64,000 nt of DNA from Hymenobacter sp. CRA2. GTDB lineage: Bacteria > Bacteroidota > Bacteroidia > Cytophagales > Hymenobacteraceae. The notes below the pieces were generated by a model. That model searched no databases and was not told the DNA's origin. It was given only the letters and a program-made list of their open reading frames with translations. The position numbers and the translations under genes were made by a program. Positions 1 through 8,696 of the stretch are shown in pieces. Every line of letters starts with the position of its first letter. The first letter of the stretch is position 1. The DNA lies in NCBI RefSeq assembly GCF_002007105.1, contig NZ_MVBC01000011.1, positions 147,213 through 211,212 of the forward strand. Reading direction: 5' to 3'.

Positions 1-751
1 CGATGGCCGAGAGGTAATCCTCTTTCTGGGCCATCAGGCGCGCTTTGAGCCAGTTGTTGGTGTAGCTGTCGTTCAGCTCGATGGCGCGGTTGATGTACTT
101 CAGCGCCAGCTCGGCTTCAATTTGGTTCTGGATGAGGTAATCGGCGGCCTGGGCCAGCAGCTGCGGGTCGGCGGGGGCTTTTTCCACGGCGGCCTTCATG
201 CTAGCCAGCACCTTGGCGTTGACGTTGGTGCGGATCAGCACCGAAATGGTTTTTTCCTCCCACGACAGGTTCAGGCGGGCCGCGCTTTGGCGCACGTCCG
301 AAAACCAGTAGTTCAGCGTCTCGTGCATGGGCGCCTGCTCCGGCAGCACCGGCACCCGGATCAGGTCGTCCTTCGGGTCGTAGCCTTCGCTGCCCCAGTG
401 GGTGGTGACCTTGTTGAGGATAAACTGCCAGTCGTGGTCGGCCGAGGGCAGCACGTACACCGAGTACTTGCCGGCCGGCACGGCCTTGCCGCCGATGCGC
501 ACGGAATCGGAGAAGGTAATCAGGGTGTTTTCGTTGGCGCCGGCCCGCCATACCTGCTCATACGGCACCAACTGGCCCCAAACCTTGCGGTTTTTCACGC
601 CCGGCGTGTGGTAGTCCACCGTGACGTCCGTTAGGCCGATGGTCTGGGTAACCACGGCGTGCGGGCTGGCCTGAGGCATGGCAAACTGCTGGGCCCGGGC
701 GGCGCCGAAACCAAGGAAACAGAGCAGAACGAAGCAAAGCAGACGGGGCAT
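1..751 (-). CDS. DUF2911 family secreted protein (3' end beyond window)
   Basis: The gene reads leftwards and runs off the left edge, so about 250 N-terminal residues are visible. It starts with a hydrophobic signal peptide ending near ARA-QQ. Residues about 45-110 carry the DUF2911 pattern TPGVKNRKVWG, VWRAGANENT and AVPAGKYSVYVLP. The part beyond residue 165 is helical and TPR-like (LALKYINRAIELN). Such proteins are common exported proteins of unknown function in Bacteroidota. The ATG at 749-751 is chosen because the signal peptide follows directly. A possible -7 element TACCTTGG lies upstream at 802-809 on the minus strand. The family call is fairly sure; the function is unknown. Confidence 0.85.
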   Translation of the reverse strand, partial: MPRLLCFVLLCFLGFGAARAQQFAMPQASPHAVVTQTIGLTDVTVDYHTPGVKNRKVWGQLVPYEQVWRAGANENTLITFSDSVRIGGKAVPAGKYSVYVLPSADHDWQFILNKVTTHWGSEGYDPKDDLIRVPVLPEQAPMHETLNYWFSDVRQSAARLNLSWEEKTISVLIRTNVNAKVLASMKAAVEKAPADPQLLAQAADYLIQNQIEAELALKYINRAIELNDSYTNNWLKARLMAQKEDYLSAI

Positions 752-916
752 AGGCGGGGGCAATGGGTGAGGAGCTAACGACTCGGTGCGGCGGAAAAGT
801 GCCAAGGTACGACAGCCCGGGCCGGTCGGGGTTTAATTCACATCATCATGTGGCGCCCCGGCCGGGGCTGGCGCGCCGGGCCGATTTGCGAACAAAGGGC
901 GATTCAGCGGGTTGAT

Positions 917-946
917 TTGCGAAAATCGTTCCGTTGTGTACCTTTG
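917..946 (+). promoter_or_regulatory. Bacteroidota-type promoter of the his operon
   Basis: TTG at 917-919 is followed after 19 bases by TACCTTTG at 939-946. This matches the Bacteroidota housekeeping consensus (-33 TTTG or TTG, about 19 bases, -7 TAnnTTTG). The predicted start site near 952 lies only about 20 bases before the leader ORF at 972, so the leader peptide would be the first thing translated. Confidence 0.7.
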
Positions 947-971
947 CCCGCAAGAATTCCCCTTCACCCGC

Positions 972-1085
972 ATGACCCTAGTCGCCTCGTTGCGCTTTTT
1001 GAGCTTGCCGGCCGCCCCGCACTGGGCCGCCGCAGCTGGTCATGCCGGACATCATCACCACCATTCCTCCCCGGGAGAGGAATAA
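972..1085 (+). CDS. his operon leader peptide, 37 aa with a His run
   Basis: This short ORF begins at ATG 972, just after the his promoter, and ends with TAA at 1083-1085, 163 bases before hisG. The peptide has His at positions 17, 24 and 27-31, with GHAGHHHHHSSPGEE at its end. A run of histidine codons in a short ORF at the 5' end of a histidine operon is the hallmark of attenuation by ribosome stalling, known best from enterobacterial his leaders. The codons used are a mixture of CAT and CAC. A stem-loop follows at 1093-1119 and a T7 run at 1187-1193. That this peptide regulates the operon is inferred from position and composition. Confidence 0.75.
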   Translation: MTLVASLRFLSLPAAPHWAAAAGHAGHHHHHSSPGEE

Positions 1086-1092
1086 TCACGTA

Positions 1093-1193
1093 TAGGCGTT
1101 CGGCTACGGTCCGAACCTACGTTTCGCCCCGCTGGTTTTGGTTTTCGCTGCTCAAGGCAGCTCCGCCGGCCCCCTGTTTGATGATGTTTTTTT
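1093..1193 (+). promoter_or_regulatory. candidate attenuator region of the his leader
   Basis: A stem-loop pairs GTTCGG (1098-1103) with CCGAAC (1111-1116), extended by TAG/CTA on the outside. A second small hairpin, GCTGC-TCAAG-GCAGC, lies at 1147-1161, and a run of seven T sits at 1187-1193. These elements fall between the histidine-rich leader and hisG. A textbook GC stem directly abutting the T run is not obvious, so the exact terminator and antiterminator pairing is unresolved. Confidence 0.4.
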
Positions 1194-1248
1194 CGGTGCG
1201 CGGCCCGCTTGTGGCGGCTGGCACCGGTTCCCGATTATTCCCTTTCCC

Positions 1249-2100
1249 ATGATTCGTCTGGCCATCCAGAAATCTGGTCGTTTGAGCGAGGACTCCCTCG
1301 CCCTCATCCGCGAATGCGGCATTGGTTTCCTGAGCAGCTCCTACAAGCTCAAAACCGAAGCGACCAACTTCCCCCTCGAAATCCTGTTCCTGCGCGACGA
1401 CGACATCCCCGGCTACGTGCAGGACGGTGTCGCCGACCTCGGCATCGTGGGCCAGAACGTGCTCGTCGAAGCCGGGCTGCCCCAGCTCGAAGTCGAGCCG
1501 CTGGGCTTCAGCAGGTGCCGCCTGTCGCTGGCCATTCCGCGCGGCGAGGCTTATGGGTCGGTGGCCGATCTGCAGGGCAAGAACATTGCTACCTCGTACC
1601 CGCAGATTCTGGGCAACTACCTGGCCGGGCAGGGCGTACGGGCCCAGCTGCACACCATCAGCGGCTCGGTGGAAATTGCGCCGAGCATTGGCCTGGCCGA
1701 CGCCATCTGCGACATTGTCTCGTCGGGCTCCACGTTGCTCGGCAACGGCCTGCGCGAGGTGGAAACCGTGTTTCGCTCCGAAGCCGTGCTCATTGCCAAC
1801 CAGCAGCTGGCCCCCGATAAGCAGCAGCTGCTGGATCAGCTGCGCTTCCGCATGCAGGCCGTGCGCCGCGCCCGCCGCAACAAGTACATCCTGCTCAACG
1901 CCCCGCTGGCTGCGCTCGACGCCGTGAAGGCCCTGCTGCCCGGCATCAAGTCGCCGACGGTGACGCCGTTGGCCGAGGAAGGCTGGGTGTCGGTGCAGTC
2001 GGTGGTGAATGAAGATGACTTCTGGCACATCACCGACCAGCTCAAGGCCGTCGGCGCCGAAGGCATTCTGGTGCTGCCGATTGAAAAGATGATTGCCTAA
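1249..2100 (+). CDS. hisG: ATP phosphoribosyltransferase HisG, long form
   Basis: HisG catalyses the first step of histidine synthesis, joining PRPP and ATP. The protein has 283 residues, the length of the long form that acts without HisZ. It opens with MIRLAIQKSGRLSEDS. The last roughly 75 residues (SPTVTPLAEEGWVSVQSVV and following) are the ACT/PII-like C-terminal domain that binds histidine for feedback inhibition. The frame is open upstream to 1138, but ATG 1249 fits the family N-terminus and leaves the leader region free. It is the first structural gene of the operon. Confidence 0.95.
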   Translation: MIRLAIQKSGRLSEDSLALIRECGIGFLSSSYKLKTEATNFPLEILFLRDDDIPGYVQDGVADLGIVGQNVLVEAGLPQLEVEPLGFSRCRLSLAIPRGEAYGSVADLQGKNIATSYPQILGNYLAGQGVRAQLHTISGSVEIAPSIGLADAICDIVSSGSTLLGNGLREVETVFRSEAVLIANQQLAPDKQQLLDQLRFRMQAVRRARRNKYILLNAPLAALDAVKALLPGIKSPTVTPLAEEGWVSVQSVVNEDDFWHITDQLKAVGAEGILVLPIEKMIA

Positions 2101-2146
2101 ATCTTACCGGGCTGCTATTTCCGTAGCCCCTCAGGACCTTAGATCG

Positions 2147-3442
2147 ATGCAAATCATCCCATATCCCGCCCCGGCGGAGTGGCCCGCCCTGCAGCAGCGG
2201 CCCGCGCAGCAGGAAGCCCGGCAGGTAGAAGAACGGGTACGCGCCATCTTCGACGACGTGCGCCAGCGCGGCGACGAGGCCCTGCGCCACTACGCCGCTG
2301 AGCTCGACGGAGCCCAACTCGACAGCTTGTTGGTCTCGGCCGAGGAACTAGCCGCCGCGGCGGCGCAGGTGCCCGCCGAATTGCAGGCCGCTATCCGGCA
2401 GGCCCGCCAGAACATCGAACGATTCCACGCCGCGCAGCGCGAGGCCGAATTGCGCCTGGAAACCATGCCCGGCGTGGAGTGCTGGCGCCGCGCCGTGCCC
2501 GTGCAGCGCGTGGGCCTGTACATTCCGGGCGGCACGGCACCGCTGTTCAGTACCCTGCTGATGCTGGGCGTGCCCGCCCGGCTGGCCGGTTGCCCCGAAG
2601 TGGTGCTGTGCACGCCGCCCGCCAAGGACGGCAGCGTCAACTCCGTCATTCTGTTTACGGCCGCGCTGCTGGGCATCACCCAGGTGGTGAAAGCCGGCGG
2701 GGCCCAGGCCGTGGCCGCCCTGACTGGTGGTACGGAGTCGGTGCCGGCCGTCGATAAAATCTTCGGGCCGGGCAACCGCTACGTGACGGCCGCCAAGCAG
2801 CTGGCCGCCCAGCGCGGCGTGGCCATCGACATGCCGGCCGGGCCGTCGGAAGTGCTGGTCATAGCCGACGAAACCGCCAACCCGGTGTTTGTGGCCGCCG
2901 ATCTGCTGAGCCAGGCCGAGCACGGTCCGGACTCGCAGGTGGTGCTGCTCTCCAATTCGGCGGCGGTGCTGGAACAGGTAACGGCCGAAGTGCAGCGCCA
3001 GCTCCTTGAGCTGCCCCGGCAGGAAGTGGCCGCCCTGGCCCTGCGCGAAAGCCGCGCCATTCTGCTCAGCTCGGCCGAGGAAATGCTGCAGTTCTCGAAT
3101 CAGTACGCGCCCGAGCACCTGATTCTGGCCGTGGCCAATGCCGACGAGCTGGCCGCGGGCGTGACCAGCGCCGGCTCGGTGTTTCTGGGGCACCTCACGC
3201 CCGAGGCCGCCGGCGACTACGCGTCGGGCACCAATCACACGCTGCCCACCAACGGCTACGCCCGCAACTACAGCGGCGTGTCGCTCGACTCGTTTCTGAA
3301 GAAAATCACTTTCCAGCGCATCACGCCGGCGGGGCTGCGCACGCTCGGGCCGGTGGTGGAAATCATGGCCGAAGCCGAAGGCCTGCGCGCCCACGCCCGC
3401 GCCGTTACGCTGCGGCTGGCGGCAATGAAGAATGAGGAATGA
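2147..3442 (+). CDS. hisD: histidinol dehydrogenase HisD
   Basis: HisD oxidises L-histidinol to L-histidine in two NAD-dependent steps using zinc. The 431-residue product shows the family signatures VGLYIPGGTAPLFSTLLMLG, KIFGPGNRYVTAAK, DMPAGPSEVLVIAD and SQAEHGPDSQ. The C-terminal part has APEHLIL and the substrate-site stretch YASGTNHTLPTNGYAR. The frame is open from 2093, but ATG 2147 gives the expected N-terminus MQIIPYP and clears the hisG stop. It is the second structural gene of the his operon. Confidence 0.95.
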   Translation: MQIIPYPAPAEWPALQQRPAQQEARQVEERVRAIFDDVRQRGDEALRHYAAELDGAQLDSLLVSAEELAAAAAQVPAELQAAIRQARQNIERFHAAQREAELRLETMPGVECWRRAVPVQRVGLYIPGGTAPLFSTLLMLGVPARLAGCPEVVLCTPPAKDGSVNSVILFTAALLGITQVVKAGGAQAVAALTGGTESVPAVDKIFGPGNRYVTAAKQLAAQRGVAIDMPAGPSEVLVIADETANPVFVAADLLSQAEHGPDSQVVLLSNSAAVLEQVTAEVQRQLLELPRQEVAALALRESRAILLSSAEEMLQFSNQYAPEHLILAVANADELAAGVTSAGSVFLGHLTPEAAGDYASGTNHTLPTNGYARNYSGVSLDSFLKKITFQRITPAGLRTLGPVVEIMAEAEGLRAHARAVTLRLAAMKNEE

Positions 3443-3523
3443 AGACGGAGCAACCGGCTCCTGAGTCGGCCCCTGGTGGTTCACAGCATTCTTCCTTCCT
3501 CCATCCGCATTCTTCCTTCTATT
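3424..3523. repeat. imperfect inverted repeat between hisD and hisC
   Basis: The end of hisD and the gap to hisC contain GAAGAATGAGGAATGAAG on the left and, inverted, CATTCTTCCTTCCTCC and GCATTCTTCCTTCT on the right. Polypurine/polypyrimidine inverted repeats of this kind are scattered through Bacteroidota intergenic regions. The left arm supplies the last codons and the stop of hisD. Confidence 0.5.
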
Positions 3524-3525
3524 CC

Positions 3526-4575
3526 ATGAACCTCGAACAGCTCATCCGGCCCAATGTGCGGGCCATGAAACCCTACGCCTCGGCCCGCGACGAATTCCAG
3601 GGCACGGCGCAGGTGATGCTCGACGCCAACGAAAACAGCCTCGGGTCCGTCGGGCCCGAAGCCTTCAACCGCTACCCCGATCCGCTGCAGCGCGCGGTGA
3701 AGGCCGAAATAGCCCGGCTCAAACAGGTACAGCCCGCGCAAATTTTCCTGGGCAACGGCTCCGACGAAGCCATTGACCTGCTGCTGCGCCTGACCTGCGT
3801 GCCGGGCCAGGACAGCATCCTGATTCTGCCGCCCACCTACGGCATGTACGAAGTGGCGGCCAACCTCAACGACGTGGCCATTGAGCGCGTCCCGCTGACG
3901 GCCGATTTTCAGCTGTCGGAAGAGGCTATTACTAAGGTGTTGGCCTCGTCGGCCAAGCTCATCTTTCTCTGCTCGCCGAATAACCCCACCGGCAACCTGC
4001 TGCACCAGGACGCGGTGGAGCGCATCCTGCGCGGCTTCGGCGGCCTGGTGGTGGTCGATGAGGCCTACATCGATTTTGCCACGGCCCGTAGCTGGACCAC
4101 GCGGCTGGGGGAGTTTGCCAACCTGGTGGTGCTGCAAACTTTCTCCAAGGCCTGGGGCCTGGCCGGGCTGCGCCTGGGCATGGCCTTTGCCTCGCCGGAG
4201 CTGATTGGCTACTTGAACAAGATCAAGCCGCCCTACAACATCTCGGAAGCCACGCAGCAGCACGCGTTGGCCGGCCTGCGCGACCAGGAGCGGTTTGAGC
4301 TGATGCGCCAGGAGCTGCTGCTGGGCCGCGACTGGCTGCAGGCCGAGCTGCCGAAGCTGGATGTTGTGGCGGAGGTCTTTCCGTCCGACGCCAACTTCCT
4401 GCTCGCGCGTTTCCGCCCCGATGCCACGGCCGTGTATGAATACCTGCTGAGCCAAGGCATCGTGGTGCGCAACCGCACGACGCAACCCGGCTGCGCCGGC
4501 TGCCTGCGCCTGACCGTGGGTACGCCGGCCGAAAACCAACAACTCCTGGCCGCGCTGCAGCAGTATCCGCGCTAG
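3526..4575 (+). CDS. hisC: histidinol-phosphate aminotransferase HisC
   Basis: HisC transfers the amino group from glutamate to imidazole-acetol phosphate using PLP. The 349-residue product is a fold-type I aminotransferase with LDANENSLGS near the start, FLGNGSDEAIDLLLR, CSPNNPTGNLL, VVDEAYIDFA and the PLP lysine in TFSKAWGLAGLRLGMAF. An upstream in-frame ATG at 3439 would add 29 residues encoded by the inverted repeat. ATG 3526 (MNLEQLIRPNVR) matches the family and is preferred. Confidence 0.95.
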   Translation: MNLEQLIRPNVRAMKPYASARDEFQGTAQVMLDANENSLGSVGPEAFNRYPDPLQRAVKAEIARLKQVQPAQIFLGNGSDEAIDLLLRLTCVPGQDSILILPPTYGMYEVAANLNDVAIERVPLTADFQLSEEAITKVLASSAKLIFLCSPNNPTGNLLHQDAVERILRGFGGLVVVDEAYIDFATARSWTTRLGEFANLVVLQTFSKAWGLAGLRLGMAFASPELIGYLNKIKPPYNISEATQQHALAGLRDQERFELMRQELLLGRDWLQAELPKLDVVAEVFPSDANFLLARFRPDATAVYEYLLSQGIVVRNRTTQPGCAGCLRLTVGTPAENQQLLAALQQYPR

Positions 4576-4599
4576 CCCGACCTCGTCATTCTTGCCTTC

Positions 4600-5703
4600 A
4601 TGAAAAAAGTACTCTTCATCGACCGCGACGGGACCATCCTCGTGGAGCCGCAGCCCAGCCAGCAGGTCGATTCGTTCGAGAAGTTTCAGTTTCTGCCCGG
4701 CGCCATCACCGGTCTGGCGCGCATTGCCCGCGAGCTGGACTACGAGCTGGTGCTGGTGACCAACCAGGACGGCCTCGGCACCGCCTCGTTTCCCGAAGAC
4801 ACCTTCTGGCCCACGCAGAATTTGATGTTCGACATCCTGCGCGGGGAAGGGGTGGCGTTTGCCGCCAGCCTCGTCGACCGCAGCTTCGCCCACGAAAACC
4901 TGCCGACCCGCAAGCCCGGCCTCGGCATGCTCGGCCGGTACCTCGATCCGGCCAACGGCTACGACCTGCCGAACTCCTTTGTGCTCGGCGACCGGCTCAC
5001 CGACGTGCAGCTGGCGGCGAACCTTGGCTGCCAGTCCATTCTCATCAGCGACGAGCTTACCGATGAGCGCGCTGCGCTGACTACTACCAGCTGGGAAGCC
5101 ATCTACCAGTTTCTGCGCCTGCCCGCGCGCAAGGCCGTGGTACAACGCGACACCAACGAAACGAAAATTCGCGTCGAGCTGAACCTCGACGGCAGCGGCA
5201 AGCACAGCATAAAAACCGGCCTCGGTTTTTTTGACCACATGCTCGATCAGCTGGCCAAGCACAGCGGCGTGGATATGCTGGTGGAAGTACAAGGTGACCT
5301 GCACATCGACGAGCACCACACCATTGAGGACACCGCCATTGCCATCGGCGAAGCTTTCACGCAGGCCCTGGGGGATAAGCGCGGCCTGGCTCGCTACGGT
5401 TTCCTGCTGCCGATGGACGACGCCCTAGCGCAGGCCGCTATTGATTTTTCGGGCCGGCCGTGGCTGGTGTGGGAAGCCGAATTCAAGCGCGAGAAAGTAG
5501 GCGACATGCCGACCGAAATGTTTTACCATTTCTTTAAAAGCTTCTCGGATGCTGCCCGCTGCAACCTCAACATCAAGTGCGAGGGCGACAACGAGCATCA
5601 CAAGATCGAGGCCATCTTTAAGGCCGTAGCCAAGGCCAGTAAGATGGCCTTGCAGCGCGACGCGGCGAAGATGGAAATACCTAGCACCAAAGGAGTTCTG
5701 TAG
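4600..5703 (+). CDS. hisB: bifunctional histidinol-phosphatase / imidazoleglycerol-phosphate dehydratase HisB
   Basis: The 367-residue protein fuses two his enzymes. Residues 1 to about 165 are a HAD-family phosphatase with the DxD nucleophile motif in [12 protein letters not shown] and the later motif [12 protein letters not shown]. Residues about 175-367 are the dehydratase with [24 protein letters not shown] and [16 protein letters not shown], whose histidines bind manganese. The same fusion occurs in Enterobacteria and many Bacteroidota. The stop codon directly abuts a palindromic element that separates it from hisH. Confidence 0.96.
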   Translation: MKKVLFIDRDGTILVEPQPSQQVDSFEKFQFLPGAITGLARIARELDYELVLVTNQDGLGTASFPEDTFWPTQNLMFDILRGEGVAFAASLVDRSFAHENLPTRKPGLGMLGRYLDPANGYDLPNSFVLGDRLTDVQLAANLGCQSILISDELTDERAALTTTSWEAIYQFLRLPARKAVVQRDTNETKIRVELNLDGSGKHSIKTGLGFFDHMLDQLAKHSGVDMLVEVQGDLHIDEHHTIEDTAIAIGEAFTQALGDKRGLARYGFLLPMDDALAQAAIDFSGRPWLVWEAEFKREKVGDMPTEMFYHFFKSFSDAARCNLNIKCEGDNEHHKIEAIFKAVAKASKMALQRDAAKMEIPSTKGVL

Positions 5704-5834
5704 TGTTTATACAAATGTTTTAACAAATGAGTAAATGCCGGCTTAAACCTTCTTGGGCAAGGTTGGGCAAGCCTATCCGGGCAATCAAAAAGGCAAGCCG
5801 GCAATTACTCAGTCTTAAAACATTTGTATAAACA
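5704..5834. repeat. 131-bp palindromic element with 41-bp arms inside the his operon
   Basis: The left arm (5704-5744) and right arm (5795-5834) are inverted copies of each other. Their outer 20 bases, starting TGTTTATACAAATG, match perfectly. The inner parts (AAGCCGGCA-TTACTCA) match with a few changes. The 50-base centre contains the short repeat TTGGGCAAGGTTGGGCAAG. The element begins at the first base after the hisB stop and ends 14 bases before hisH. It carries no ORF and is much more AT-rich at its ends than its surroundings, as expected for a MITE or REP-like insertion. Confidence 0.85.
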
Positions 5835-5848
5835 AGCTCATTGACGAA

Positions 5849-6436
5849 ATGGATATAGCAGTCATTGATTACAAAGGCGGCAACGTGCAGTCGGTGCTCT
5901 TTGCCCTGGAGCGCCTCGGCGTACAGGCCACGCTGACCTCCGACCCGGAGCACATTCGCCGCGCCGACAAGGTGCTGTTTCCCGGCGAAGGCGAAGCCGC
6001 TTCGGCCATGCGAGAGTTGCGCGCGCAGGGACTCGACCAACTGCTGCCCACGCTCACGCAGCCCTTCCTGGGCATCTGCCTGGGCATGCAGCTGCTCGGC
6101 CAGCACAGCGAAGAAGGTGATACGGAATTGCTGGGCATTCTGCCCTTCGCGGTAAAGCGCTTCGCACCCGACCCAGAGCACAAGGTGCCGCACATGGGCT
6201 GGAATACCTTGCAGCAGCTGCGGACGCCCTTGTTCGAGGGCCTGCGCGAGGAAGACTACGTGTACTTCGTGCACAGCTACTACGCGCCGGTGGGCGAGTA
6301 CACCATTGCCCAGGGCGCGTACCCGGCGCCCTTCAGCGCGGCCGTGCAGCACCAGAACTTCTACGCCGTGCAGTTTCACACCGAGAAAAGCGGGCCGGTG
6401 GGCACGCGCATCCTTCAGAACTTCCTCAGCCTGTAA
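5849..6436 (+). CDS. hisH: imidazole glycerol phosphate synthase glutamine amidotransferase subunit HisH
   Basis: HisH releases ammonia from glutamine and passes it to HisF. The 195-residue protein is a class I amidotransferase: the nucleophile cysteine is in FLGICLGMQLLGQ and the His-Glu pair is in YAVQFHTEKSG. PGEGEAASAM near residue 50 corresponds to the family PGVGxFxxAM loop, with glutamate in place of the usual valine. It follows the palindromic element and leads directly into hisA with a 2-base gap. Confidence 0.95.
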   Translation: MDIAVIDYKGGNVQSVLFALERLGVQATLTSDPEHIRRADKVLFPGEGEAASAMRELRAQGLDQLLPTLTQPFLGICLGMQLLGQHSEEGDTELLGILPFAVKRFAPDPEHKVPHMGWNTLQQLRTPLFEGLREEDYVYFVHSYYAPVGEYTIAQGAYPAPFSAAVQHQNFYAVQFHTEKSGPVGTRILQNFLSL

Positions 6437-6438
6437 GC

Positions 6439-7158
6439 ATGGAAATCATTCCCGCCATTGACCTGATCGGCGGCCAGTGCGTGCGCCTGACCGAGGGCGA
6501 CTTTGCCCAGCAAACCACCTACGACTCCGATCCGCTGGCCGTGGCCCAGCGCTTCGAGCAGCACGGCCTGCGCCGGCTGCACCTAGTCGACCTTGACGGA
6601 GCCCGCGCCAAGCAGCCCGTCAACCTGCCCGTGCTCGAGCGCATTGCCCGCCACACCAGCCTGGTCATCGACTTCGGCGGCGGCCTGCAAACCGAGCAAG
6701 CCGTGCGCAGCGCCTTCGACGCGGGGGCGGCCCAGATTACGGCTGGCAGCATCGCCGTGCGCGAGCCGCAGACGGTGCAGGGCTGGCTGCAGAGCTTCGG
6801 AGCGGAGCGCATCATTGTGGGCGCCGATTTTCGCGACAACCATATTGCCATCAACGCCTGGGCCGAGCAATCGGAGCGGACGCTGCGCGAGTTCGTGGAG
6901 GCCTACCTGGCTGCGGGCGCTACCACCTTCGTGTGCACCGATGTGAGCAAGGACGGCAAGTTGCAGGGGCCCGCGCTGGGCTCGTACCAGGAACTGCGCC
7001 AGCAACTGCCCGCCGCTCAGCTGGTGGCCAGCGGCGGCGTCACCACCATCGGCGACGTGGAAGCCCTGGCGCAGGCCGGCCTGCACGGCGCCATCATCGG
7101 CAAGGCCATTTACGAGGGCACCATCAGCCTGACGGACCTGCAGCGCTTCGTGGCGTAG
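6439..7158 (+). CDS. hisA: phosphoribosylformimino-5-aminoimidazole carboxamide ribotide isomerase HisA
   Basis: HisA is a (beta/alpha)8-barrel isomerase acting on ProFAR. The 239-residue sequence shows the first catalytic aspartate in IPAIDLIGGQCVRLTEGD and the second in CTDVSKDGKLQGP. The phosphate-binding half repeats are GGGLQTEQAVRSAFDAGA and ASGGVTTIGDVEAL. It starts 2 bases after hisH and is probably translationally coupled to it. Confidence 0.95.
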   Translation: MEIIPAIDLIGGQCVRLTEGDFAQQTTYDSDPLAVAQRFEQHGLRRLHLVDLDGARAKQPVNLPVLERIARHTSLVIDFGGGLQTEQAVRSAFDAGAAQITAGSIAVREPQTVQGWLQSFGAERIIVGADFRDNHIAINAWAEQSERTLREFVEAYLAAGATTFVCTDVSKDGKLQGPALGSYQELRQQLPAAQLVASGGVTTIGDVEALAQAGLHGAIIGKAIYEGTISLTDLQRFVA

Positions 7159-7194
7159 CCCCTGAACTCTCATTCCAACCGTGAACCCCTTAGG

Positions 7195-7953
7195 ATGCTC
7201 ACCAAACGCATCATTCCTTGCCTCGACGTGAAGGACGGCCGCACCGTGAAAGGCGTGCGCTTTGAGGGCCTGCGCGACGCGGGCGACCCGGTGGCCCTGG
7301 CCGCCCAGTACGCCCGGCAAGGCGCCGACGAGCTGGTCTTTCTCGACATCACCGCCACCAACCAGAAACGCCAGACGCTGGTAGCCCTGGTGCGCGACGT
7401 GGCCCGCGAGCTGGACATTCCCTTTACCGTGGGCGGCGGCATCGGGGCCGTGGCGGACGTGGAAGCCCTGCTGCTCAACGGGGCCGATAAAGTCTCCCTC
7501 AATTCGGCCGCGCTGCACACGCCGGAGCTGATCGACGAGCTGGCCCGCCGCTTCGGCTCCCAGTGCATTGTGGTGGCCGTGGATGCGCGCCACACGCCCG
7601 AAACCGGCTGGCAGGTGTATACCCGCGCCGGTACCCAGGCCACCGGGCGCGACGCCGTGGCCTGGTGCCGCGAGGCGGCCGAGCGCGGCGCCGGCGAGCT
7701 GCTGCTGACCTCCATGAGCCACGACGGCACCAAGGACGGCTTTGCGCTGGACGTGACCGGGGCCGTGTGCCAGGCCGTGACGGTGCCCGTCATTGCCTCG
7801 GGCGGGGCCGGCCGCATGGAGCACTTCACCGACGTCTTCCAGCAGGCCAAAGCCGACGCCGGGCTGGCCGCGAGTATCTTCCACTTCGGCGAAATCGGCA
7901 TTCTGGACCTGAAGCAACACCTGCGCCAGGCCGGCGTGCCGGTACGAATCTGA
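7195..7953 (+). CDS. hisF: imidazole glycerol phosphate synthase cyclase subunit HisF
   Basis: HisF is the cyclase barrel that makes imidazole glycerol phosphate and AICAR together with HisH. In 252 residues it shows the catalytic aspartates in [15 protein letters not shown] and VVAVDARH, the phosphate loops [12 protein letters not shown] and [12 protein letters not shown], and [14 protein letters not shown]. It is homologous to HisA just upstream. Confidence 0.96.
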   Translation: MLTKRIIPCLDVKDGRTVKGVRFEGLRDAGDPVALAAQYARQGADELVFLDITATNQKRQTLVALVRDVARELDIPFTVGGGIGAVADVEALLLNGADKVSLNSAALHTPELIDELARRFGSQCIVVAVDARHTPETGWQVYTRAGTQATGRDAVAWCREAAERGAGELLLTSMSHDGTKDGFALDVTGAVCQAVTVPVIASGGAGRMEHFTDVFQQAKADAGLAASIFHFGEIGILDLKQHLRQAGVPVRI

Positions 7954-7960
7954 GTTGCTA

Positions 7961-8005
7961 GTTGTCAGTTGGGGGCAGTAACAGCAGCCGGAACAAACTG
8001 ACAAC
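7961..8005. repeat. small inverted repeat between hisF and hisI
   Basis: GTTGTCAGTT (7961-7970) is repeated inverted as AACTGACAAC (7996-8005), with a 25-base loop, in the 75-base gap before hisI. It has no T run after it, so it does not look like a terminator. A stem in the message is possible. Confidence 0.5.
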
Positions 8006-8028
8006 GGACACCCCAACGGACAACCCCA

Positions 8029-8670
8029 ATGACTTTCGACTTTGACAAAATGGGCGGCCTGATTCCGGCCGTGGTGCAGGACGCCGATACGGGCCAGGTG
8101 CTGATGCTGGGCTACGTAAACGAGGAGGCGCTGCGCAAAACCGAGCAGGAGGGACGCGTCACCTTCTTTTCCCGCTCTAAGAACCGCCTCTGGACCAAGG
8201 GCGAAACCAGCGGCCATTACCTGACGGTGGTCAGCCTGCACCCGGACTGCGACGAGGACGCGCTGCTCATCCGCGCCCGCCCCGACGGCCCCACCTGCCA
8301 CCGCGGCACCGTGAGTTGCTTCGAGCAACCTGCGCAAACGGCCCTGCCCACGGCGCCGATAAGCTTTCTGGCCGAGCTGGAGCGTCTGGTACAGCGCCGG
8401 CAGCAGCAGCCGGGCGAGGAGCCCAATTCTTACACGGTAAAGCTGTTTCAGAAGGGCATGCCCAAAATTGCCCAGAAAGTGGGTGAGGAGGCCGTGGAAA
8501 CCGTTATCGACGCCGTAGCCGGCAATACGGAGGGCTTAAAAGGCGAAGCTGCCGATCTGCTGTATCACCTGCTGGTGCTGCTCACGGCCTCGGGCCTGAC
8601 CATCGACGACGTGGTGCAGGTGCTGCGCCAGCGCCACAGCACCATTTCCGCCGGGACGCGGCGGGAGTAG
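8029..8670 (+). CDS. hisI: bifunctional phosphoribosyl-AMP cyclohydrolase / phosphoribosyl-ATP pyrophosphatase HisIE
   Basis: The 213-residue protein joins the second and third steps of the pathway. Residues 1 to about 105 are HisI, with the motif FFSRSKNRLWTKGETSGH and cysteines in HPDCDEDALL and PTCHRGTVSCF that bind zinc. Residues about 120-213 are HisE, an all-helical pyrophosphatase with QKVGEEAVETVIDA and GEAADLLYHLLVLL. It is the last gene of the operon and is followed by a strong terminator. Confidence 0.95.
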   Translation: MTFDFDKMGGLIPAVVQDADTGQVLMLGYVNEEALRKTEQEGRVTFFSRSKNRLWTKGETSGHYLTVVSLHPDCDEDALLIRARPDGPTCHRGTVSCFEQPAQTALPTAPISFLAELERLVQRRQQQPGEEPNSYTVKLFQKGMPKIAQKVGEEAVETVIDAVAGNTEGLKGEAADLLYHLLVLLTASGLTIDDVVQVLRQRHSTISAGTRRE

Positions 8671-8696
8671 TAGGGCTGCCCTGGTGCGCCAAAGCA

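Noticed and set aside
848..1252. 134-codon ORF before hisG
   Set aside because: It overlaps the promoter and the His leader in another frame and has Arg/Pro-rich, motif-free sequence; the leader reading is far better supported.
3481..5319. 612-codon open frame on the minus strand across hisC and hisB
   Set aside because: It is the antisense of two clear his genes; its translation is His/Gln/Val-rich without motifs, as usual for antisense frames of GC-rich genes.
6583..8337. 584-codon open frame on the minus strand across hisA, hisF and hisI
   Set aside because: Same reason: it mirrors three well-supported genes and shows no domain.
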